Source of the DNA: Gracilaria gracilis
Lineage: Eukaryota; Rhodophyta; Florideophyceae; Gracilariales; Gracilariaceae
Length of the DNA stretch: 64,000 bases
NCBI GenBank assembly: GCA_030374805.1
Contig: JARGSG010000200.1
Span: 124,001 to 188,000 of the forward strand
Direction of reading: 5' to 3'
Every line of letters begins with the position of its first letter. Position 1 is the first letter of the stretch. This document shows positions 55,682 to 64,000 of the stretch, in pieces. Below the pieces are notes generated by a model, which saw nothing but the letters and a program-made list of their open reading frames with translations, was not told the DNA's origin and searched no databases. Position numbers and translations under genes: made by a program.

Positions 55682-57779
55682 ATGTTTCCTCTCACCGCTT
55701 CAACACTCGGGCTGTTCATTCTCGTCTCCCTTTTCTCTTTCAAGGCGCGGGCCATTGATTCAGACCTCATGGTCACGCACGATGATGTAATTTCAATACT
55801 CTCCTACCTGCATCCTCTTTGGCCGCCCTATTCAATCCCACCACCTTCAAATATCTCCGGTCTCACAAATGACATTTGTCTTGACTCCACCGACTGCGTT
55901 GATCCCCGGGTATGCTTCGTCGGCCACTGCGCCTTATCTCTTGTGCATTCCAATTACAGCTGTCGTTCCACGGCGGACTGTGTGGAAGGAGAGTTCTGTG
56001 AATGGGACCCACCAGTTGGCATAACGGAAGGCATTTGCGTTTCTTCGAAATTTTCTGCTGGAGAAGAGCGACCGGTATTGAGCGAACCGCTTGAAGCAGT
56101 ACCATCGATTCTCGGCATGGGACTCACTGGTGACCGATGCTTCTCACACAACGACTGCCGTGGTTCGCGAAGCTGTCGGGCTGAAAAGCTCTTCGGCACA
56201 GAGGTCCATAATACCACCGCATGCGAGTTCTCTATTTTTCCATGCGTCTGCGTCCCGACTGACTTCACCACGTGCTCCACCACATCTGATTGTCTGAACC
56301 AAGGTGAACTGTGTGCATACGTCGCGTGTTACATGGGAGACACGTTCACGTACATTACAGAAGATAATGACCATGCCGAGCTCGAACCAATTTGTCTTTC
56401 TTCCAATCTCACAGACAGAGAGTATTTCTTCCCGGTTTCGAACTCCAATACGACACAAATCTCTGATAGTCCGCTTGCCACACTTCAAGCGCCAAAATTT
56501 GAACCAAAGAGGCTCCCTCTACCTCAAGGTCGTATTTCCCCAGAGATAACGCCTTTCTCCGTGCCTGAACTGCCGTTCTTCAATGCCTTTTCGACCCACG
56601 ATCTCACAAATGAATTCATAGGCGGAATTCTATCGCTTATTATCGTCTCACAAATTCACAAAATCATTCAAAGTCTGATCTACTCTATACCTGGGATCAA
56701 TCAAAATGCTTACTTTTCATATATCATCTTCTCGCGCTTTACCTCGTCCCGTCACATTTGGCGACTCCTTACTTTGCACGAGCCTTATTCTCGGTTTCGA
56801 ACGCCTAAATACTCTCCAACTCCGAAGGTTTTGAAGTTGAATTTCATTCAGCTTCTGGTCCCCGCTCTTGCACTTGTGGTGCTTTTTATCAGCGAGTTTG
56901 CAACCATCATCGCTGGTACCGAAAACCGCAGAGTACCGTGCTGCTCAAAACTTTGATCCCGTTATTGCCGCTGTGGATGGTATTCCTCGACCCCGGCTTC
57001 AGAACAGTCCGAACGAGTACTGTGATGATTTTTTTGTTCCCACACGAGGTCTATTCAAGGCCGGGAAAGTGCTCAAATGCGTGAAACCGACTACACATAT
57101 CTCTACTTTGAAATTGACTGACATGATTGAAGTTGATGTTTTCTATGGCTCTGGAAAGAAAGTTTTCGGCATATATTCGCAGAATGGATCGTCCGCTGCT
57201 GTTGAGCTTTCTACGGCTGTGCGTTCCGAGAGTGGCGTTAACTTGAAATCAATGCCGTTTCGTCCAGATCTGATGGACCGAAATGAGCAGATTGCTTTTC
57301 TAAACAGCATATTCAATGCAATTAGAAGACGGCTTGGTTTCGAAGAGGAAGACATTAGCAGTAATTTATGGTCGGCGAACAGGGATACAAGCGAGTCCGG
57401 AAGGACGGAGGCCTTTAATTTCGCATATCGCCCGAACTGGAATGACTCGTTGGAAGCCATAACAAACGCGGTATCGCTTGGACTCCGAGACTTGGATCTT
57501 GTTCTTAATTCCACCGGCCAGCCTTGGATCTACACATCGTCGTACACATTTGAACGTCAAAATCCAGTAATAGCCGTTGTGAAGCCCTATCGGATTCCCC
57601 ATGGCTGGCTCGCTGCGGCAGCGTTGATTGTGACGGCGGTGCACATCATAGTGAATTCATGCGTGACGCACTTTGACGACGTCGCGTACCTCGCTATGAG
57701 AGAACTAATTGGAGATGATTGCGTGTTGGGCCCGTTAGCCGAACGTGGTGCGGCAACAGTTGGATTCGCACAGAGCTGA
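55682..57779 (+). pseudogene. large cysteine-rich secretory/membrane protein in two frames
   Basis: The first frame (55682-56956) has a signal peptide (residues 1-24). It is followed by four or five cysteine modules of the pattern C-x5-DC-x4-6-C-x4-7-C (CLDSTDCVDPRVCFVGHC, CRSTADCVEGEFC, CFSHNDCRGSRSC, CSTTSDCLNQGELC), N-glycosylation-type sites, then two hydrophobic segments (GGILSLIIVSQIHKIIQSLI and LLVPALALVVLFISEFATII). Just after these, near 56920, the coding switches to the next frame (to 57779). That frame reads AAQNFDPVIAAVDGIPRPRL and has a third hydrophobic segment near its end (WLAAAALIVTAVHIIV). A 1-base shift is the simplest reading, and there is no room for a normal intron. Pseudogene, sequencing error or programmed shift remain possible. 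The full-length product would be about 700 residues, with extracellular Cys modules and a membrane anchor. Family unknown. Confidence 0.6.
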
Positions 57780-58272
57780 GACAAATACTGAAACCGCATA
57801 TGATTCGACTCCTTCCAGTTTCGCAATGTACACTATTGTGCCATTTGCATATAGACGCAATAAAATGATCGAAAAGCAAAAACCCTTTTGGTTCATGTAC
57901 AAAAGAATTAAAATTTGAAGAATTTAATTCTCTCCAATGCGCGACAAAACGTATATTTTTTCGTTTGAAAATATATCGAATTTCCATTGGAAGAATAGTG
58001 TTCTGCTTCATAGGACTAGCTGCACTATGCAAATGCTGAAGGCATGCATATGACTTTTTGTCTCCTGTGGCCGCCGCAAGAACAGCCCACTGCGGTAATC
58101 ATCAAACGCCAGTGTTTTCTGCGAGGGTACGGGCACCCACTTTTCCATAAATGTACTGCTCGCATAGCAGTCAATGTTGTGCTGCGCCACTCATCTTCGC
58201 GGAAGCCAGACACGCAAAAACGCCCGAACACGGCAGCAAGCAAACTTGAAAGAGCACTCCGAACTTGTAGCT
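57780..58272. other. intergenic stretch
   Basis: No gene recognised on either strand. Confidence 0.4.
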
Positions 58273-58404
58273 ATGTCACTTCTCGGCCTTCTCCTGATCC
58301 AAACTTTGGTCAACGTCTGCCTTGCTCATGAGATTGAAGAAGAGAAAAAATTGGAGGTGATCATGATGAGCCAATCTGACAAAAAGAAAGAAAAACAAGA
58401 TTGA
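58273..58404 (+). CDS. possible small secreted peptide
   Basis: A 43-codon frame: a hydrophobic start (MSLLGLLLIQTLVNVCLA) with a signal-peptide shape, then a short highly charged tail (EIEEEKKLEVIMMSQSDKKK). The frame is open further upstream, but only this ATG gives the signal-like start. No family or promoter recognised. It could be chance. Confidence 0.25.
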   Translation: MSLLGLLLIQTLVNVCLAHEIEEEKKLEVIMMSQSDKKKEKQD

Positions 58405-59235
58405 GTTTTGTGAAATGAGCTTGGCCTTTTTCCAAAACATGTAGTTGTAGTTCAAAGTTGACCTCATTAAACATTATTTTATGTACACCGCAATTGTTTT
58501 GAGCTCTCAAATCGGGCTCTCAAGTTTTCATCAAGCTCTGGATAGCTAAGGGTAATTTGGTGGTTCCTTCATATCATGTCTCCAAAATGCGCTGCTTAGA
58601 AAGCAGAGAGAGACCCAAAACGGCCTAGATATACGATACCAGCGAAGCGAACAGCAGCTGCGTGGCCACGTACGCTGCGTATCATACGACCTCGACCAGA
58701 CCCCGACCCCGACACGGCGCACGCTCTCATGATCACCTTTTGATCATCGCATCGCTTTTCCGTACCGTCAAAGCCCATCGTCAGCGGAGCTCAGTGTGCC
58801 GCTGCCGGTCCCATCATCAGCAACAGTTTTGGTGTTGTGCAAAACATGTCGATACATTCCAAAAACTGATTGCTGTTAGATATATAGGATTCTCCAACTC
58901 TTTCACATATAAATGAACTTTCTAATCCAAATTGCTCTGTTTTGGTGCACGTTTGAACGATATCACAACCCAAAAACAACTATCGCATAAGTGAAATTTC
59001 AACCCAACAACCTGTCGGCCGCGTAAAAATTAAGAAAAGCTAAAATGTTTCTTCAAAAGAAAACTACAATTTATTGAAAATTCCCTGCATATCAAGGATT
59101 AGTAACAACTCTACAAACAGTTTTTGCCTTCCTTGTGTTACAAATCAAAATATTTAGCTTTGAAGTTTATATCTTCCAAAATGTCCGCACCATTTCTACT
59201 CAAATTATCATGTTAAAGCCTACCACGCGGCTGTG
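58405..59235. other. intergenic stretch
   Basis: No gene or notable repeat seen. Confidence 0.4.
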
Positions 59236-59616
59236 TCATGTATTCTTCTTTCCGGAGCAGCTCTTGGCATGCCTCTTGATATGACAATCAAGCAGTTTCT
59301 TTTCACACTTTGGACAAGAATGGCGCCGATTATGGAAATCTCTGTGATCTCTGTACATTTCTGAACTGGAGGTACTGAAGCTACACTGGTAGCAGTGTCG
59401 TCGTTCTTCGAAATCATGTTTCCTTCTCACGTGATTTCGAACCGATTTTTCGTCTTTGTAGTCTCCATCACAGTAAGGGCATTTCCATCGCGCGTGAGGA
59501 AGTACCCATGCCACATCGGCTAGCATCTTCAAGGTTCTCTGACCATCCTCAGAGTCGTTGTGCGTAGCAACGTTGGAACTACCAGCGCCACCGGCAATAG
59601 TTTTGTGAGAACTCAT
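59236..59616 (-). CDS. small three-finger zinc-finger protein
   Basis: A 126-residue intronless protein. A short Ser/Gly/Thr-rich N-terminus is followed by three fingers: C2H2 (CPYCDGDYKDEKSVRNHVRR then KH), C2H2-like (CYQCSFSTSSSEMYRDHRDF then H) and C2HC (CPKCEKKLLDCHIKRHAKSC). The first resembles the third finger of the protein at 50343 (RNHxRRxH), the second its middle finger (C-x2-C-x-[YF]-ST), and the third its first finger (both C-x2-C-x11-H-x3-C), so the order is reversed. A likely nucleic-acid-binding protein. A TATA box (TATAAA on the minus strand, 59726-59721) lies about 105 nt upstream. Confidence 0.8.
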   Translation of the reverse strand: MSSHKTIAGGAGSSNVATHNDSEDGQRTLKMLADVAWVLPHARWKCPYCDGDYKDEKSVRNHVRRKHDFEERRHCYQCSFSTSSSEMYRDHRDFHNRRHSCPKCEKKLLDCHIKRHAKSCSGKKNT

Positions 59617-59720
59617 CCGTGTTTTACCTAAATTCTTTGTCTTTCAGTTCTCTCTTTGTGTTGTTTACTTTCTTGTTCTCTTGTATATTGCAAAACTACT
59701 ATCGCCGTGAGCGGGCGTTC

Positions 59721-59726
59721 TTTATA
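59721..59726 (-). promoter_or_regulatory. TATA box of the small zinc-finger gene
   Basis: The minus strand reads CATATAAAG. The box is about 105 nt upstream of the ATG at 59616. Confidence 0.5.
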
Positions 59727-60005
59727 TGTGAAAATATTCTCAAAGTTGAATCTAATTTTGTAATCATAACTTCGAACTGCGAGCAAAGTGTCGCTGAAAC
59801 ACCGCACTGGGTCAACAAAACAATGGCTCTCCCTCCTTAATAGCAATTCAACCACAGCAACCTTGTTGCTTTCCTTTTATTCATGGATTTAGAGCGATAC
59901 CTGTCCAACAAAAAGGAGCACAGAAAGACGAGCGCTTTGCTATTATCTACTGAACAAGTCAGTAAAACTCGCGGAGAGCTGCCAGATTAGCGCGAAGCAT
60001 ATTTT
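59727..60005. other. short intergenic stretch
   Basis: Nothing recognised. It holds the 3' flank of the vWA gene on its right. Confidence 0.4.
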
Positions 60006-60677
60006 CTAGGCAATGTTGCAAACCGATTTGACGAGGTCCACGATGACCAGACCGAGATCCACATATTGAGTCACCCCCAAAACTGAGTTGGGATCTCCTC
60101 CGGCAATCGCCTGCAACACGCTTGTGTCCTGGAACGCCACGCCCACAGTTGTGACGCGACCGCCGGGGTTGGCCGCCCTGAATCGATCGGCATCACCAAC
60201 GGGGTTACCTCCGATCGTGTTCCTGCCATCTCCGAGCACAACCAACTTGTTGGCCTCTCCGGGTCGCTGCCTCAACTGGAAGTCGCAGTAAGCGATTCCA
60301 GCTCCGATGAAGGTGGCAAAGTCATTCTGGAACTGCGCGCCAAGAACTCTGCGCTGGAAGAGCGCTCTGTCGGTTGTGAGCGGCGAAATGGGGTAGTTGA
60401 TAAAACCGTACTGCACTGCTGCGTACTCAGCCGTCTCGTCAACGCCAATGATGTTGTTGAGTGAGATCACAAAACGTTGCATGGCGGTAAAGTCGCTGGA
60501 GTTGACAGAGCCACTGCCGTCAATGGCAAAGCACACGTTAGCATTGCATCCGTTGCTCCTGACTAGCTGTTCCGCAGTTTGAGCGGCCGCTCTGATACTG
60601 GCAGCAGCAGAAAGCGCTGTAGAAGAAGCAAGTGAGCATCCAAGAAGAAACACAAGTGCGGTAAAGATAAACTTCAT
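60006..60677 (-). CDS. secreted von Willebrand factor A-domain protein
   Basis: A 223-residue intronless protein. A signal peptide (residues about 1-20) is followed by one vWA domain from about residue 43 to the end. The metal-ion-dependent adhesion site is present: D53-G-S55-G-S57 in CFAIDGSGSVNSSD, the conserved Thr in FATFIGAGIAYCD, and an acidic residue in VVLGDGRN. Cysteines at 44, 49, the CDF motif and near the C-terminus could pair. Such domains bind proteins or matrix in a metal-dependent way. The protein is likely extracellular or in the wall. Stop TAG at 60008-60006. Its paralogue is at 62797, divergently oriented. Confidence 0.9.
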   Translation of the reverse strand: MKFIFTALVFLLGCSLASSTALSAAASIRAAAQTAEQLVRSNGCNANVCFAIDGSGSVNSSDFTAMQRFVISLNNIIGVDETAEYAAVQYGFINYPISPLTTDRALFQRRVLGAQFQNDFATFIGAGIAYCDFQLRQRPGEANKLVVLGDGRNTIGGNPVGDADRFRAANPGGRVTTVGVAFQDTSVLQAIAGGDPNSVLGVTQYVDLGLVIVDLVKSVCNIA

Positions 60678-60792
60678 CTTGTCGTGTATATGAGAGTGCT
60701 ATGGAGGCGGGAGAGCTTGGAAAAGTGTTGAAGATGGGCTTTTAAGTGGTGAAGTGTTGAGGCGATCAAAAGCAGAGCGACCGAGTACCTCG

Positions 60793-60800
60793 TATTTATA
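60793..60800 (-). promoter_or_regulatory. TATA box (TATAAATA) of the vWA gene
   Basis: On the minus strand TATAAATA lies about 120 nt upstream of the ATG at 60677. Confidence 0.6.
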
Positions 60801-61162
60801 CAGATTCTATCCGATCTCTGATATGAGCGGGTGCTTGCAGAAATACGCTTGAGGCGGCCTCGCTTCCAGAGAAATCTGCTCATCTTGTTTCTGCCTTTCA
60901 TGCTTCATGTTCAAGCAGTCACGAAATATTCAACAACCAAATGCGTGGGATTGGTTTGATTGAAGAGGAGTAGTCGGGTAGACAGAACTGGATTTTTCAA
61001 AGGCAGTCCGTCATTTCAAAGCATTGGGAGGATGATGAAAACGCAAGAAAAGTACTTCGTCCACCGAGCAAGCAACATTTGAGCGAAGCATCGTGGCGAT
61101 TATGCGACTTCGCTGCGTCACGGATTCAAAGCATGGAACAGTTCTCTTCGATGTTTCGAATA

Positions 61163-61208
61163 ACATGGAAGAGAACTCTTCCATGTGTGCGTTTTCTTAA
61201 GGAAACGC
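61163..61208. repeat. adjacent hairpins
   Basis: A perfect 11-bp-arm hairpin ACATGGAAGAG/CTCTTCCATGT (2-nt loop) at 61163-61186 is followed at once by GCGTTT...AAACGC at 61189-61208. Confidence 0.6.
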
Positions 61209-61221
61209 AATAGATTTCTAA

Positions 61222-61243
61222 TACTACTACTACTACTACTACT
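61222..61243. repeat. (ACT)n microsatellite
   Basis: About seven ACT/TAC triplets in tandem. Confidence 0.9.
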
Positions 61244-61818
61244 GGCATTTCTTGACCACTAGCGTAGTTGCTTCCGGCGTGTACGAAGAGGACTATGACC
61301 ATGCATATTCGAGAGACATTGTAGCTTTTTTTTCTTGTCATGTGTGACTAATCCGGTTATGCATGGGGGACATAGCAGTATTATGCTTCCTTTTCTAGTT
61401 GGAAGAGGACGAGAGAATGGGCCGCGCCCAACTTAATCGGCAGGAAAAACTGTTGGAAAGGGAGCCAAGTGCACATGATTTGTGCACATCTGATGGAGAC
61501 AGGTAATCAACGAGCCTTTCCGAGACAAGCCATGCAAGCCCCACAACCTATCAAATGGAAATGACGCGGTTGTAATTATTGAAGGCACGAGCGGGAACAC
61601 CGATGTTGTTATAATGGGCACTTTGTGCACAGTTTTCCCAGTAGGCAACAACCATAGCATCAGTGCTGGTGGTGCCACTCATTCAGGGGGGAGTTGATTC
61701 TGTGCGGCACGTCGGCGCAATATGGATCGGCATGTCAGAGCGCAATGACGATTAGATCGTGAACGCTTTGCATGCGAGAGAATGCGTGATCTCGGGAGGT
61801 AGTGCCGACCCTCGGGTA

Positions 61819-61870
61819 TACGTGCGCCCGGGCGCACGTAGTTTTTTTACAGTTGCCCGGGCGACTGTAA
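61819..61870. repeat. pair of 22-bp palindromes with CCCGGG cores
   Basis: The first runs 61819-61840 and is perfect, with half-site TACGTGCGCCC. The second, 61849-61870, has half-sites TACAGTTGCCC and TACAGTCGCCC, one mismatch. The 8-bp gap is GTTTTTTT. Equal length and the same core suggest binding sites for a dimeric factor, or a mobile-element relic. Function unknown. Confidence 0.65.
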
Positions 61871-62796
61871 CTGTAACTTCTACCCGTGGCGACCCCGTAA
61901 TTGACGAGTTCTCAATTCCAATGCATCGTTTTCAAATAGTGGAACGGTTTCGTGAAAACCCTGAAACGTGCAAAGCGGGTTCCGCCCTCCGCTCTGATTG
62001 GAGCAAGAACATGTACACGATGGCGCCAACAATTGAACACTTGGACGCAGTATTTGTCGTTCACGTTGGCCACCTAAACGATCGGCCAGATTCCGAAGTG
62101 GGGGAGAAACCGAGCAGGTCGAACCGAAGAGCCTCCTTTCGGACCTAAGCCCATCCCAAAGCCGTCCATATGTCCCCAGTGACATCACTGCACTTAGGGT
62201 GTTGGCGGTGAAGGACACTGTGCCGACAAGTGGAACGAGTCGATAAGAAATCGCTCCAGCACATAAAGCGAGCGCGAAGGACGTCGAGCGATGCCGCCGA
62301 ATGCTGCAAATCATTCGTCCCGTTACCACAAATAGCCAAGTTAGACTCTGCTTACTTTCTTCGTTATTTTTAACGGCCCTTCATTTTTTCCAATCCTCAA
62401 CCCTTCAATTTAAAATAGAACTTTATATTGCATATATATTTTATTATATATATAATACGTGTAGTGCTACCGCTGCGACAACGCCGCCTCGTCGAGCGCA
62501 TCACCAATTATTCACGTCCGAACAACTTGTCTAGATCAATTACTTGTCAACTGCTCTGCCCTACTTCGTTTAGTCTACGTGTACCGAACCTTGCGCTACG
62601 AATCCTTTTCTTCTACCACGTGCTTCGTAACTTGAATGAACAGCAAATTCATTTGCGTACATTGGGTCTGCTTGATCACGTCTACACGCTCCCTCTGCAC
62701 CTCTGTTGATGATCACTTCAAACAACGCTACTGCAACAAATCGAGAAGTTCTTTCTTCCCTGAAATCTTCGTCCCCGAACGTAGCCCTCATTCATC

Positions 62797-63456
62797 ATGA
62801 AGGCCTCCATTTGGTTATTCTCTCTCGTCGCCCTTGCCATATCTATTCTTTCGCCTTTCGTACATACCTGCACAGTGAGGGGTATTTCTGATACACGCAA
62901 CAAGCTTTTTAGGAAAAGAGGATGTGACGGCAGCATCTGCTTCGCATTACAAGGTAGCTCTTCTCTCAACTCCACGCAGACTCTGTCGCAAAAAGATCTT
63001 GTGGCAACCGTGGCCAGGGTATTGCAAGGACAAGGCAATGTTCAGCTTGCTGCAGTTCAGTATGGCTTCATAACGTCAGCTGTCAGTAACTTGACCAGTG
63101 ACACTGACCTTTTCCTGCAGAGGTTGGACGAATCTGAGTTGGAAAACGATGCAACTACGTTCTTGGGCGGCGCAATCGCGTACTGCGACTTTGCGTTGGC
63201 CGGGGAAGCCGATAGAAACCTTGTTGTCATTGGCAATGGTAAGAGCACTCTATTTGATCCAGTTCAAGACGCAAAGAGTTTCACCGAGAGAGGAGGAAAC
63301 GTATTTGCTGTAGCCGTGGGAAACCCTGATATGGAAGCGATTCGTGCAATTGCCGGTGAAAACTCGGCCCGTGTCTTTGATTTGACCAATGCAAAGGATA
63401 TTAATGCCGTTGTAGTCGACATAGTTATGGGTCTTTGTAGGATTGATTCTTGCTAA
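62797..63456 (+). CDS. secreted vWA-like protein lacking the first metal-site Asp
   Basis: A 219-residue protein with a signal peptide (MKASIWLFSLVALAISILSP) and a vWA domain clearly paralogous to 60006-60677: shared AAVQYGFI, S-x-LT-x-D, GxAIAYCDF, LVV-x-G-x-G and A-I-AG. The metal-site loop here is CFALQGSSSLNS, with Q52 in place of the Asp, while both serines remain. Metal-dependent binding is therefore probably lost or altered. The frame is intact and the Cys pattern is kept, which argues for a maintained protein rather than a dead gene. No clear TATA box at the usual distance. The two genes are arranged head to head, 2.1 kb apart. Confidence 0.88.
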   Translation: MKASIWLFSLVALAISILSPFVHTCTVRGISDTRNKLFRKRGCDGSICFALQGSSSLNSTQTLSQKDLVATVARVLQGQGNVQLAAVQYGFITSAVSNLTSDTDLFLQRLDESELENDATTFLGGAIAYCDFALAGEADRNLVVIGNGKSTLFDPVQDAKSFTERGGNVFAVAVGNPDMEAIRAIAGENSARVFDLTNAKDINAVVVDIVMGLCRIDSC

Positions 63457-64000
63457 AGAAAGATGAGCGAAGGATGGAAAATTGCGAGTGCACCGCATCA
63501 AATTCTAACCGTAAACGCTAAAGTCCTTTGTATTTCACAGTTTTTTTGAAGAACAACGAGAAGCATTTCGTTGCTGCAGAAAGAAGCTGAACAAATTGAA
63601 TCGCTCTTGAGTACAATAAGTCTAAGATACACAAAAAAATGCAGTAAAGTAGTGCAGGCTATCTGCAGGTTGAAGAAATGCCAAAGCGTAGGAGTACAGC
63701 GCATTGATCTTCAAACTGTTGTTCAAGTTTCTCCGACCTCTCATCATGAACCGTATGCCCAGGGGGAACTGCAGGAGTTCATTCTAGGAAAATGTCATCC
63801 ATCTTGTAGCATTAAATGAGGTCTTGACGTTGCTCTCAGTGCACCTGATTACGATCGAAGAAGCGAATCAGCTCTCTGAAGAGTTTTCTGGTTCAACCTT
63901 TTCACAGATTTTCCTAACTGGGATTGAAAAGAGTTCTTGAGATAGGTGGAAGAATGGAATCTATTTTTAAGTACGTAGCGAAGTTTGCCCGGAACACGCA
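63457..64000. other. 3' flank of the vWA gene to the window edge
   Basis: An open frame at 63571-63819 starts at a TTG and shows no domain. No gene supported. Confidence 0.4.

Larger units (their letters stand above)
60801..62796. other. 2-kb intergenic stretch between the divergent vWA genes
   Basis: No gene supported. Open frames such as 61759-62148 and 61880-62329 overlap on opposite strands without domains. Notable structures are listed separately: a hairpin at 61163-61186, a triplet repeat at 61222-61243, and paired palindromes at 61819-61870. An AT-only run is at about 62430-62456. Confidence 0.4.

Noticed and set aside
61759-62329. Open frames on both strands between the vWA genes
   Set aside because: They overlap, show no domain and have a low-complexity, arginine-rich composition typical of chance frames.
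63571-63819. 82-residue frame near the right edge
   Set aside because: It starts at a TTG with no recognisable features or promoter.

Overview
The window looks like nuclear DNA of a red alga, most likely a florideophyte such as Chondrus. This is inference. It rests on a secreted vanadium-dependent haloperoxidase gene with no intron, other mostly intronless host genes, the few introns seen being only 55-60 nt long, and a dense, nested load of mobile elements. No rRNA, tRNA, CRISPR array or prokaryotic operon was seen.

Left part (1-17.5 kb). A Ty3/Gypsy fossil with a chromodomain (56-5384, minus strand, 265-bp LTRs, target duplication TCCTG) sits inside a PIF/Harbinger transposase gene whose pieces flank it. 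A MITE-like inverted repeat follows, then the haloperoxidase gene (7804-9525). Next is a TA-flanked pogo-like transposon (10831-13036) lying between two long diverged inverted-repeat arms, a second Harbinger transposase relic with a 60-nt intron (14259-15277), and a two-exon gene of unknown function (16569-17448).

Middle part (17.5-46 kb). A Ty1/Copia fossil (about 18046-29110) is split by a 7.65-kb transposon (20308-27957) with 13-bp inverted ends, subterminal CTAGC-type repeats and a broken transposase that resembles the KDZ/Plavaka group. The same transposon carries an array of 74-nt perfect-to-near-perfect hairpins at a 106-107 bp period. A second copy of the family lies in the opposite orientation, ending at 39376. 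Between them is a broken gene joining a beta-class N6/N4 DNA methyltransferase to a SET domain (30793-32640). Its N-terminal block is shared with the gene at 16569. A second, much decayed Gypsy fossil fills about 39400-46130.

Right part (46-64 kb) is richer in host genes. It holds a tyrosine recombinase ORF with hairpins downstream, a secreted glycine-rich protein with an in-frame TAG, two small C2H2 zinc-finger proteins whose three fingers run in opposite order, a CK1-like protein kinase, a large cysteine-rich membrane protein in two frames, and a divergent pair of secreted von Willebrand A-domain proteins, one of which has lost the metal-site Asp. Four of these genes have a TATA box about 105-127 nt upstream of the ATG.

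The host genes appear to be independent monocistronic units. Several encode secreted or cell-surface proteins. The main theme is layered transposition, with relics whose nonsense codons are mostly explained by C-to-T change.
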